A DNA stretch of 17,020 nt from Flavobacteriales bacterium UBA7325. GTDB taxonomy: Bacteria > Bacteroidota > Bacteroidia > Flavobacteriales_D > Crocinitomicaceae. The stretch is from NCBI GenBank assembly GCA_002471375.1, contig DKPV01000058.1, forward strand, positions 1 through 17,020, written 5' to 3'. Both the position numbers and the translations under genes were made by a program. Shown piece by piece: positions 1 through 6,776 of the stretch. The notes under the pieces are model-generated. The model was given only the letters and a program-made list of their open reading frames with translations, did not search any database and had not been told where the DNA came from. The stretch's first letter is position 1. Every line of letters starts with the position of its first letter.

Positions 1-2
1 AA

Positions 3-68
3 CGGTTGAATAGCGAGGAAACGGCACCTCATTATTTGGTTATTTCTTTCGGTATTGCGCACAACTAA
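3..68 (+). CDS. C-terminal fragment of a gene entering from the left edge
   Basis: An open frame runs from the window edge to a TAA at 66-68 and encodes 21 residues ending in HYLVISFGIAHN. The alternating hydrophobic and polar residues resemble the last beta-strand of a Bacteroidota outer-membrane barrel, although the final residue is Asn rather than the usual aromatic one. It sits on the same strand as the kelch gene, 90 bases ahead of that gene's start. No function can be assigned from so little sequence. The frame could be open by chance, since 21 codons without a stop is not remarkable. Confidence 0.4.
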   Translation, partial: RLNSEETAPHYLVISFGIAHN

Positions 69-111
69 GATGCGTATTGTGTTAAATTCCTATCTCCATG
101 TAGGTTCAATT

Positions 112-140
112 TTTGCTTTCAGGTAGAATTCGTATATTAA
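112..140 (+). promoter_or_regulatory. candidate Bacteroidota promoter of the kelch/T9SS gene
   Basis: TTTG at 112-115, then 17 bases, then TATATTAA at 133-140. This matches the -33 element and six of eight positions of the -7 element TAnnTTTG with near-standard spacing. It lies 18 bases ahead of the GTG start at 159. It was found by eye and the -7 match is imperfect. Confidence 0.35.
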
Positions 141-158
141 AGCTCTAAAACAATCATT

Positions 159-1322
159 GTGAGAATACTATTACTTCTGCTCACAGGCCTTTTTGGGTTT
201 GTATCCGAATCCCATGCCGTAGGACAATGGGAACAAAAAGCATCTTTTGGAGGCTGGGGAAGACACCGAGCAGTTGCCGTTGGAATCGGTAATAAAGTTT
301 ATGCCGGAATGGGGCATCTAAATGGAGATGGCTCTGATGAATGGTATCCAGAATGGTGGGAGTTTGATCCTGCTTCTAATTGCTGGACTCAAAAGGCAGA
401 CTACATTGGAAATAACGGAAATGGCGATCAAGATTTAACCGCGATTGCAATAGATGGCATCGGCTACGTTGGGCTGGGGCAGTTTAGTGATGAAACTCAC
501 TTCAAGTATAATCCGATGACTAATACATGGACTCAGATTGCCGATGCGCCCTCAGCGTCTTTTACAAATACAGATCCATTTGTTCTAAATGGAAAAGGAT
601 ACTTCCCAAGTTTTTTTACTGCAATTGATTCGCTTTACGAATTTGATCCAGTCTTAGACACTTGGACCGCAGTGGCAGAAATGCCGGTTAGCGTGGGACA
701 TAGAGACGCTACTTTTACAATCGACTCAAAAGGTTACTTCAAAAAAGGCACACAATTTTTCGAATTTGATCCAGCTACCAATCTATGGACTCCTAAAGCA
801 CCTTTCCCAGGAATCGCTCCGAATAACAATATTGGACTTTCACAAATGGGCTACGGCTTCTTAATTGGTGGATATTTAGGCTGGGGAGACATGTACCAGG
901 AGGTATGGCGATACGATCCGACACTCGACACATGGGAACAGCTGCCAGATTATCCATTTGCAAAGAGAAGATGGGCAGTAAAAGCAAAGGTTGGGGAACG
1001 TTGCTACATGGGTCTAGGAACCAGTGGTACCAATTACAACGATTTTTGGGAATTCGATCAATTTACCGGGCTCGATGATTTTGATGTTGAGAAGTTTCAA
1101 GCCTTCCCTACTCTAGCAAATGATCACGTATCTTTTGTATCTGAGAACAAGAATGAGTTTGAAATATTGATTTTCAATTCGCTTGGAAAAAGAATTAATT
1201 CTATCACATCAGAAAATGGTTCTGTACGTTTGAATAGAAATGGACTTTCGTCAGGTGTTTACTTATATCAAGTAATACAAAATGATAAAGTACTTCATTC
1301 AGATCGGTTCGTATTTAATTAG
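159..1322 (+). CDS. secreted kelch-repeat protein with T9SS sorting domain
   Basis: 387 residues with a GTG start. Residues 1-20 form a signal peptide with a Leu-rich core and likely cleavage after SHA. Residues about 60-300 carry about six kelch blades, recognisable by the recurring strand (W/F/Y)xFDPxxxxW: near 67-76, 115-124, 160-169, 202-211 and 251-260, with a degenerate WEFDQF near 297. They should form a beta-propeller used for binding. Residues about 313-387 are a type A T9SS C-terminal domain. Its opening motif is degenerate (AFPTLAND in place of YPNPxxD), but the later LSSGVYLY strand is typical. The protein is therefore expected to cross the outer membrane by type IX secretion and be released or surface-attached. 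The ligand is unknown and no catalytic motif was seen. It ends 2 bases before the stop of the convergent gene. Confidence 0.88.
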   Translation: MRILLLLLTGLFGFVSESHAVGQWEQKASFGGWGRHRAVAVGIGNKVYAGMGHLNGDGSDEWYPEWWEFDPASNCWTQKADYIGNNGNGDQDLTAIAIDGIGYVGLGQFSDETHFKYNPMTNTWTQIADAPSASFTNTDPFVLNGKGYFPSFFTAIDSLYEFDPVLDTWTAVAEMPVSVGHRDATFTIDSKGYFKKGTQFFEFDPATNLWTPKAPFPGIAPNNNIGLSQMGYGFLIGGYLGWGDMYQEVWRYDPTLDTWEQLPDYPFAKRRWAVKAKVGERCYMGLGTSGTNYNDFWEFDQFTGLDDFDVEKFQAFPTLANDHVSFVSENKNEFEILIFNSLGKRINSITSENGSVRLNRNGLSSGVYLYQVIQNDKVLHSDRFVFN

Positions 1323-1324
1323 AG

Positions 1325-1930
1325 TCAATTCGTTGTGCTCTTTAGTTGAATCTTCCTAATTAACGATGCAATCATCGCGACGTAAAGCGTCGACCAAATG
1401 GCAATAATCGTTAATACAAGTCGATCTCCTTGCCAAAATGATAATCCGGTTGTAAGTATGTAGTAATAAGTTAGACTACTTAGCAGGACAATTTGAAAGA
1501 CGGCCGAGAAATTCTTTGCTCTAAAAGAGATGATCAAACTCCATAGTATAGCTAGCAATCCGAACCAGCGTATGTAGTACGAAAGCTCATTCATGGAATG
1601 CATGTATGAACCAGCTTTAGGAGACCTTGTTGCTTTTCCAAGATCCAGATATTCTGACTCTCCTGTTACATTCTCACGAATGTTCCGGGTAAACTGATTG
1701 TAGAATCCTCTTTTATGATCTAAAATATAACTCTGGATTTCATTCGAGTTCAAATTTTCAACTTCCGCTAGAACTTCAGCACGATCACGTCCTTCAATTT
1801 CAGTCACCGTGCTATCTCCCTTTTTTATCCAAGCTTCCGCATTCGCTTCTATTTCCAGACCTGTAATCTGTCTCGACATGAATACACGTATCCACTTGAG
1901 CATTCCCCACCCAAGAAATGGAATAAACAA
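1325..1930 (-). CDS. hypothetical membrane protein, N-terminus uncertain
   Basis: 201 residues if read from a TTG at 1930. In-frame ATGs at 1903 and 1879 are alternative starts. Residues about 25-115 are charged and helix-prone (for example TEIEGRDRAEVLAEVE) and likely soluble. The C-terminal half has three hydrophobic segments, starting near YYIRWFGLLAILWSLII, FQIVLLSSLTYYYILTT and LVLTIIAIWSTLYVAMI, followed by a basic tail. No family was recognised. A good signal peptide begins at an ATG at 1949 in the neighbouring frame and overlaps this N-terminus, so the true protein may be that signal peptide followed by this frame, with a one-base disruption in between. It is transcribed away from the alkyltransferase-like gene and ends 2 bases from the kelch stop. 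Confidence 0.7.
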   Translation of the reverse strand: MFIPFLGWGMLKWIRVFMSRQITGLEIEANAEAWIKKGDSTVTEIEGRDRAEVLAEVENLNSNEIQSYILDHKRGFYNQFTRNIRENVTGESEYLDLGKATRSPKAGSYMHSMNELSYYIRWFGLLAILWSLIISFRAKNFSAVFQIVLLSSLTYYYILTTGLSFWQGDRLVLTIIAIWSTLYVAMIASLIRKIQLKSTTN

Positions 1931-1949
1931 GTATTAGAAGTAGCTTCAT
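1812..1949 (-). other. signal-peptide-coding stretch out of frame with the gene that follows
   Basis: From an ATG at 1949-1947 the reverse strand encodes MKLLLILVYSISWVGNAQ, a textbook Bacteroidota signal peptide with cleavage at NA|Q. It then runs 27 more residues to a TAG at 1814-1812. The frame of the 1325-1930 protein is one base ahead of it. Dropping a single base anywhere between about 1905 and 1820 would join the two frames into one exported membrane protein. Candidate slip points are the G4 run at 1908-1905 and the A6 run at 1826-1821. A chance signal peptide or a sequencing indel are the alternatives. Confidence 0.45.
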
Positions 1950-2012
1950 AGAAATTCGTACTTTAGAAAAAGAGGCTTATGCCGTGAGCGTTCCATAAAT
2001 TAAGCAGAACTG

Positions 2013-2357
2013 ATGAAATTAAGCGAAAAGAATAAGGACTTTTTTCAAGACGTATTCGAAGTTGTTAAACTAGTCCCGGAAGGCAGAGCCACAAGCTATG
2101 GTGCAATTGCTAAGTACCTTGGCGCCCCGCGTTCAAGTAGAGTTGTAGGCTGGGCGATGAATGCCGCACATACACGTTCAGACGTACCAGCGCACCGAGT
2201 AACAAACCGTATTGGTTTACTCACAGGTAAAATGCACTTCGCCACACCAACTCAAATGAAAGAGTTATTAGAACTGGAAGGTATTGCCGTTAAAAAGGAT
2301 AAAATCGTAGATTTTAAAAAAGTATTTTGGGATCCAACTAGTGAGCTAGCTATCTAG
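2013..2357 (+). CDS. alkyltransferase-like (ATL) protein, MGMT family without catalytic Cys
   Basis: 114 residues, corresponding to the DNA-binding domain of O6-alkylguanine-DNA alkyltransferase. The helix-turn-helix region (about 22-58) keeps GRATSYGAIA with Tyr29 and RSSRVVGWAMN with Arg43 as the expected arginine finger. The active-site block reads PAHRV at 59-63 instead of PCHRV, so Ala60 replaces the methyl-accepting Cys. The protein therefore cannot repair by alkyl transfer. In known ATL proteins (E. coli YbaZ, S. pombe Atl1) the lesion is bound and flipped, then handed to nucleotide excision repair; this is family knowledge, not seen here. The N-terminal RNase-H-like domain of full MGMT is absent, as in ATLs. 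The stop shares CTAG (2354-2357) with the convergent lipoprotein gene. Confidence 0.9.
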   Translation: MKLSEKNKDFFQDVFEVVKLVPEGRATSYGAIAKYLGAPRSSRVVGWAMNAAHTRSDVPAHRVTNRIGLLTGKMHFATPTQMKELLELEGIAVKKDKIVDFKKVFWDPTSELAI

Positions 2358-2602
2358 CGTTCGTGGACCTCAGCTAAAAACAACTTCTCGTTACCTGAGA
2401 CTTTCGCCAAGAATGATATCTCATCTTCAAGATTCTCAATCTCGTTGATTAATCGTTCTTTTGGGAGTAGCGAATTACTAGCCTCGACCATTGTGATTTT
2501 TTCCTTCAACTCTTTAACCTCCTCTAATCTTTCTTCATACTCAGATTTACATGAAGTAAAAAGTAGACTTAGTAGTAGTAATGAAACAGTAATTAATTTC
2601 AA
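2354..2602 (-). CDS. small lipoprotein with coiled coil
   Basis: 82 residues from a TTG at 2602-2600. This start gives MKLITV, a Leu-rich core and a lipobox FTS|C with Cys18 as the lipidated residue. The open frame extends upstream to 2713, but that would put about 37 unsuited residues ahead of the signal; a GTG about 24 bases upstream is also possible. After Cys18 the sequence is acidic and heptad-like (EYEERLEEVKELKEKI, then RLINEIENLEDEI), so a coiled coil is likely from about 22 to 65. It should be anchored in the outer or inner membrane. TTG, 19 bases, TAACTTGA ahead of and across the start vaguely resembles a promoter. No function can be given. It is convergent with the ATL gene and overlaps it by 4 bases. 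Confidence 0.7.
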   Translation of the reverse strand: MKLITVSLLLLSLLFTSCKSEYEERLEEVKELKEKITMVEASNSLLPKERLINEIENLEDEISFLAKVSGNEKLFLAEVHER

Positions 2603-2738
2603 GTTAAAAAGGAACGGCACTTCTACAAGTCTCACAAAAATCTTGATAATTAACCACTCAGAAATAATCAATGAATTCATCGAAATATTCATGCGAATCA
2701 TTTTTCTCTTCAAAAAACGAACAGATCGCTAAACATCG

Positions 2739-2746
2739 TAACTTAG
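2739..2746 (+). promoter_or_regulatory. candidate -7 box of the SDR gene, leaderless spacing
   Basis: TAACTTAG matches TAnnTTTG at all but one position and ends 4 bases before the ATG at 2751. If this is the -7 element, transcription would begin at or next to the start codon. No clear TTTG -33 element was seen at 17-23 bases upstream. Confidence 0.4.
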
Positions 2747-2750
2747 CACC

Positions 2751-3752
2751 ATGATTTTTGTCACGGGAGGAACTGGTGTTTTAGGAGCGCAATTGTTGTA
2801 TGATCTAACGCAACAATCAACACAGATCAGAGCCATCTATCGCTCGGAGGCTAAACTCGAACAAACCCGCAAATTCTTTAAGCTGCTAAATCCCTCAAGC
2901 TGGGAAAATCAATTTTCGCAAATTGAATGGGTGGTTGGAAACATTTTGGATCTTCCGCTGCTCGAAGAACAAATGACAGGCTGTTCACATGTATATCATT
3001 GCGCAGCAAAGGTGTCGTTTCATAAGGGTGACTTCATTCACATGATACAAATCAATCGGTACGGTACTGCTAATATTGTAAATCTGTGTTTGGCTCTGAA
3101 TATTGAAAAACTCTGTTATGTCAGTTCTACAGCGGCGATTGGTGGGGACGGAGGTTCAACAATCACTGAGGAAACAAAATGGAAACTTTCACCGACAACC
3201 TCAGGTTATTCGGTTTCGAAATACTCTGCAGAAAAGGAAGTTTGGCGAGGTATTGAAGAGGGACTTAATGCCGTGATGGTTAACCCATGTGTTATCATCG
3301 GAGCTGGTAATTGGAACGACAGTTCACTGACCTTATTCAAGACACTTAAGAAAGGGATGAAGTATTATCCTCCGGGATCAAATGCTACCGTAGATTCAAG
3401 GGATGTAAGCTCTATTATGATTCAATTGATGAATTCCGAGATTTCCAGTGAGCGCTTCTTATGCATAGGAACTAACCATAATTTTAAAGACCTGATCACA
3501 GAAATCTCAGGTCAGCTAAATGTTAAGTCTCCTCGGAAACTAGCAAAGCGTTGGATGGTAGTACTTGCAAGAAAGCTTCTAGGGTTCATTTATCTTTTCA
3601 GTTCGAAAAGACCACCTTTGACAAAAGAAAGTGTTCAATCAGTATTTAGTCATCGCAACTACGATAATTCTAAAATTCGGGAAGCGCTGAATTTTGACTT
3701 TCACGACCTTAAATCGAGTGTGAAGAATACTATTGAGAATAAGATGAGCTAG
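2751..3752 (+). CDS. NAD(P)-dependent epimerase/dehydratase, extended SDR family
   Basis: 333 residues. The Rossmann nucleotide-binding loop TGGTGVLG is at 5-12. A conserved HCAA strand follows at 83-86, then the catalytic VSSTAAIGG with Ser125/Ser126. The YxxxK pair is Tyr153 and Lys157 (YSVSK). NPCVIIGAG at 178-186 is the usual substrate-side motif. This arrangement fits extended SDRs of the dihydroflavonol-4-reductase / 3-beta-hydroxysteroid dehydrogenase-like group, which oxidise or reduce a hydroxyl or keto group; the substrate cannot be told. Residues after about 260 form a basic C-terminal region with a hydrophobic stretch near 268-282 that may touch the membrane. The start is the ATG directly after the Rossmann strand begins, as is normal for the family. 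It is cytosolic. The stop overlaps that of the convergent gene by CTAG at 3749-3752. Confidence 0.88.
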   Translation: MIFVTGGTGVLGAQLLYDLTQQSTQIRAIYRSEAKLEQTRKFFKLLNPSSWENQFSQIEWVVGNILDLPLLEEQMTGCSHVYHCAAKVSFHKGDFIHMIQINRYGTANIVNLCLALNIEKLCYVSSTAAIGGDGGSTITEETKWKLSPTTSGYSVSKYSAEKEVWRGIEEGLNAVMVNPCVIIGAGNWNDSSLTLFKTLKKGMKYYPPGSNATVDSRDVSSIMIQLMNSEISSERFLCIGTNHNFKDLITEISGQLNVKSPRKLAKRWMVVLARKLLGFIYLFSSKRPPLTKESVQSVFSHRNYDNSKIREALNFDFHDLKSSVKNTIENKMS

Positions 3753-4630
3753 AAGAACTCGTAATCTTGAAATCTGAGAATAAGAATAAAACCTGTGCTC
3801 ACTTGCCGTGTGAGGACCGCGGATAATAGCTTTGACTTACTATTGTAGATAATCTGAATATCCGTTGTAAACACATCATTCTTATAGATGTGTTTTTCTA
3901 CTAAGTTACCCAGGTCATCGTACTTGAATTTCATTTCCTCGAGAACGCCCTCCTTTCGGTTACTAGTCTTGCGAATAACAGCTAGCTTACCTTCTCTGTT
4001 ATATTCATATGCATAGGTGTACACCGTTGATGTCATTTTAATTCGTTCAACAATCTCAACCAAATAACCTAACTCATTATAATTAGAGAATTCATCTAGG
4101 TAGGCTAAATCATAATTATTATAGCGTGTGCGTTTCTCCTGAAGATCGTAGTTCTTGTATTCAATCCGTTCCTTGTTGAAGGAAAGCGTCCTAACAATTG
4201 TGTTAGCACTGTCAATTTCGCGTATGTATTCCTCCTCAACAACTCGTCCGATTGAATCATTTGTATAAAGAACAGTGGTAAACCCTTCCAAGTCAGTTTT
4301 ACGATGACTCGCTAAAAAACCTAAGTCGTCATAATGAAATAAATTCCAAGTTGTGTCCTTTGTTCCGTCATCCGCTCTAGTCTCAAATGTTGAAATCAGA
4401 TGTCCTGATTTATCAAACTCATAAACATGTTTAAATGTTGTCTCGCGCATGGCATCGCCGTCCTTCTTGTAGGTATAGGTTCCTATAAGGCGTTTGAGCT
4501 TGTTTTTCTTCACAAAATCAACATTAAAAAATGGCTTATCCGTGAATGCTTCGCCATGGCGATTATCGAGAACTTGCGCGTACGATTGTCCGACTGAAAC
4601 TAATAAAAAGAGAGTAATTGAAAATTTCAC
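3749..4630 (-). CDS. exported protein with YD-like repeats, function unknown
   Basis: 293 residues from a GTG at 4630-4628, giving a signal peptide MKFSITLFLLVSVGQSYA with cleavage before Gln19. The mature part is built from divergent tandem units of the form (Y/F)(D/N)xxGxLxxxxxx, for example FDKSGHLIS, YDDLGFLAS, YNELGYLVE, YNREGKLAV and YDDLGNLVE. These resemble the YD/RHS repeats common in Bacteroidota exported proteins and suggest an extended beta structure in the periplasm or at the surface. There is no RHS core motif, toxin domain, lipobox or T9SS domain, so this is not an RHS toxin. It lies 60 bases downstream of the DUF255 gene on the same strand, but its own box at 4635-4642 suggests separate transcription. 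The start is supported by the signal peptide. Confidence 0.75.
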   Translation of the reverse strand: MKFSITLFLLVSVGQSYAQVLDNRHGEAFTDKPFFNVDFVKKNKLKRLIGTYTYKKDGDAMRETTFKHVYEFDKSGHLISTFETRADDGTKDTTWNLFHYDDLGFLASHRKTDLEGFTTVLYTNDSIGRVVEEEYIREIDSANTIVRTLSFNKERIEYKNYDLQEKRTRYNNYDLAYLDEFSNYNELGYLVEIVERIKMTSTVYTYAYEYNREGKLAVIRKTSNRKEGVLEEMKFKYDDLGNLVEKHIYKNDVFTTDIQIIYNSKSKLLSAVLTRQVSTGFILILRFQDYEFF

Positions 4631-4634
4631 ACTA

Positions 4635-4642
4635 CAAATGAA
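4635..4642 (-). promoter_or_regulatory. candidate -7 box of the YD-like gene, leaderless spacing
   Basis: On the reverse strand TTCATTTG, one mismatch from TAnnTTTG, ends 4 bases before the GTG start at 4630. The spacing is the same as at 2739 and 6714. No convincing -33 element was seen. Confidence 0.35.
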
Positions 4643-4690
4643 GCAAAAATCGATCCGTATGTTCGTGTGGGAACTGAAAGTTTATCCATG

Positions 4691-6709
4691 CTACCCATTT
4701 GATAACGCTTCAACTGCTGCCTCGACACTCTCCGTTGGTAAGAAGCAGGTTCCGTCTGCACATACATGAATCATTGTTTTATTCTCTACCCACTTGTTCT
4801 CAAAAATGGCCAATTCAGACAACTTCTTCGTACCTGCGAAAAGGACATCATCACAAATTCTTGATTGAAGTCTAGCCATTTTTGCTTTTACATCTACTCC
4901 TGTGACTACAATCTCGTAATGACCGTAAACTAAGTGATTGAGTAGCATACCCCAATTGGAATACCCAGACCCATACATTTCCATACCATCATAGACATTC
5001 GCTAACATCTGCTTAGAAAGCTCTAGGTAATTTTCCTTTCTAAAATACTTCGAAAGCACAAATACATTTCTCGCCATTACGGAGTTACTCGCTGGAATCA
5101 CATTATCGTTTACTTCCATTTTTCTTGCAATCAACTGAGTAGATGATGGTGTGAAAAAGAACATTTTTGATGCCTCATCATGAAAATGAGTAAGTGTATA
5201 CTCTGTTAATTCTTGTGCAATCCAGAGCCAACTCATGTCATGAGTAACTTGATACGTGGCTATGAATCCTGAAATCACATGCGCGTAATCCTCCAAGAAA
5301 CCATCGATCGATGACTGGTCATTCTTATATGACCTCCAGAGTGAACCGTTTTCTTTAAGTTGAACATCCTTCAACCATTTTGCATTTTTCAAGATTAACA
5401 GCATAATTTCATCTTCTGCAAAGGTCATATATGCATCGCACAAACCTTTTAATGTCATTGCATTCCACGAAGTAAGACATTTATCATCTAACCCTGGTCT
5501 CACTCTCCCTGAACGTTCTTGCATCAAGCGATCATTGAGATCAGAAATTCGTTCTTCCAATTCATCATAAGTCCAAGCCATTTTCTTCAAAAACTCTTCA
5601 TCGGAATGTGAACGCAACAGGATATAATTATCATCCTCCCAATATCCACGTTGATTTATGGAGTAAAACTCATAAGCCCAATTATCCTCTTTCGTCAAAA
5701 CAGCATCCAATTCTTCTTTCTTCCAAACATAGAATTTACCCTCAACACCTTCGCTGTCAGCATCAAGAGCAGCATAGAAAGCACCGGATTCCGACATCAT
5801 CTCCTCCTCCAACCAGTTTACGGTCTGCAGAACGATTCGTTTATAAAGTGGTTTTTGATAAACCTTATATGCCTTGCTATAAATTGAAAGCAATTGCCCA
5901 TTATCATAAAGCATTTTCTCAAAATGAGGAACCTTCCAGAGCATATCAACAGAATATCTGGAAAAACCTCCACCAATCTGATCATAAATTCCACCGAGAG
6001 CCATTTTATCAAGCGTTAACTCGACATGTGATTTCACCTTCGCATCTTTTGAGTTCAATGCATAATCGAGTTGAAATTCAAGATTTGAGGGCAAAGGAAA
6101 TTTGGGCGCTCGGCTATTTCCCCCTTCATGACTGTCAAAATTCTTTGACCAGCGCTGAATTAGTTCTTTAATATGCTCTTCCTTAAACGTTCTGTTACTA
6201 GCTGGTTCTGCAATTAGTTCACTCGCGATTATACCTTCGTGGAGATTTGACGCATATTCGTGCATGCGTTCCAAATCGTTGTCAAAAGTATGGCGAAGAG
6301 AATTTAAGATATGAGTCCATTGATCTTTTGGAAAATAGGTGCCACCATATACTGGTCTACCATCAGGTAAAGTAAAGCAATTAAGAGGCCACCCGCCTTT
6401 TTGAGTCATCAGCTGAACCGCTGTCATATAGACCTGATCCACATCAGGACGCTCTTCTCGATCTACCTTAACATTGATAAAATGTTTATTCATTAATGCT
6501 GCCACCTCTTCACTCTCGAACGACTCATGCTCCATCACATGACACCAGTGACATGCAGAATAACCTACACTGATTAAAACGAGTTTATTTTCTTCTTTCG
6601 CACGATCAAATACATCATCAGACCATGGAACCCAATTAACAGGATTATGCGCATGCTGCAATAAATAGGGTGAAGACTCGTGTATTAGATCATTCGTAAA
6701 TTTTTCCAT
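4691..6709 (-). CDS. thioredoxin-domain DUF255 protein (YyaL/SSP411 family)
   Basis: 672 residues, the usual length for this family. Residues 1-160 form the DUF255 thioredoxin-like domain: NPVNWVPW near 22-29, a GYSACHWCHVM segment with the Cys53-His-Trp-Cys56 redox pair, and VDREERPDVDQVYM after it. The family-typical GGWPLN and GGTYFP motifs follow. The rest (about 190-610) is helical and should form an (alpha/alpha)6 barrel like N-acylglucosamine 2-epimerases and glycoside hydrolases. It includes GGIYDQIGGGFSRYSVD, WKVPHFEKMLYDN and LTSWNAM, all conserved in the family. The C-terminus has a second Cys pair, CADGTC at 650-655. The exact reaction is unknown even in studied homologues. No signal peptide is present, so it is cytosolic. 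The start is an ATG at 6709, preceded by an exact TAnnTTTG box. Confidence 0.93.
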   Translation of the reverse strand: MEKFTNDLIHESSPYLLQHAHNPVNWVPWSDDVFDRAKEENKLVLISVGYSACHWCHVMEHESFESEEVAALMNKHFINVKVDREERPDVDQVYMTAVQLMTQKGGWPLNCFTLPDGRPVYGGTYFPKDQWTHILNSLRHTFDNDLERMHEYASNLHEGIIASELIAEPASNRTFKEEHIKELIQRWSKNFDSHEGGNSRAPKFPLPSNLEFQLDYALNSKDAKVKSHVELTLDKMALGGIYDQIGGGFSRYSVDMLWKVPHFEKMLYDNGQLLSIYSKAYKVYQKPLYKRIVLQTVNWLEEEMMSESGAFYAALDADSEGVEGKFYVWKKEELDAVLTKEDNWAYEFYSINQRGYWEDDNYILLRSHSDEEFLKKMAWTYDELEERISDLNDRLMQERSGRVRPGLDDKCLTSWNAMTLKGLCDAYMTFAEDEIMLLILKNAKWLKDVQLKENGSLWRSYKNDQSSIDGFLEDYAHVISGFIATYQVTHDMSWLWIAQELTEYTLTHFHDEASKMFFFTPSSTQLIARKMEVNDNVIPASNSVMARNVFVLSKYFRKENYLELSKQMLANVYDGMEMYGSGYSNWGMLLNHLVYGHYEIVVTGVDVKAKMARLQSRICDDVLFAGTKKLSELAIFENKWVENKTMIHVCADGTCFLPTESVEAAVEALSNG

Positions 6710-6713
6710 AATC

Positions 6714-6721
6714 CAAAGTTA
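6714..6721 (-). promoter_or_regulatory. -7 box of the DUF255 gene, exact match, leaderless spacing
   Basis: The reverse strand reads TAACTTTG, an exact TAnnTTTG, ending 4 bases before the ATG at 6709. A TTTG lies 14 bases further upstream, closer than the usual 17-23, so the -33 element is doubtful. The divergent box of the YfhO gene is about 43 bases away. Confidence 0.5.
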
Positions 6722-6763
6722 GATATTCTAAGATTCAAAGTAACTATTCCGCTTGATTGTTCG

Positions 6764-6771
6764 TACTTTCG
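6764..6771 (+). promoter_or_regulatory. candidate -7 box of the YfhO-like gene
   Basis: TACTTTCG, one mismatch from TAnnTTTG, ends 5 bases before the ATG at 6777. It lies inside the stretch that would be coding if the upstream TTG at 6753 were the start, which argues for the ATG. No -33 element was recognised. Confidence 0.35.
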
Positions 6772-6776
6772 ACCAG

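Noticed and set aside
2445..2732. 95-residue + strand open frame
   Set aside because: It lies antisense to the lipoprotein gene, has low-complexity Ser/Ile-rich translation and no family features; the reverse strand has a convincing lipobox and coiled coil.
5608..6171. 187-residue + strand open frame
   Set aside because: It is antisense to the DUF255 gene, which is strongly conserved over the same stretch; the translation is rich in His, Ser and Pro as expected of an antisense shadow.
6753..6776. TTG start giving 8 extra residues on the YfhO protein
   Set aside because: The ATG at 6777 sits nearer the first membrane helix, and a -7-like box lies in the extra stretch.
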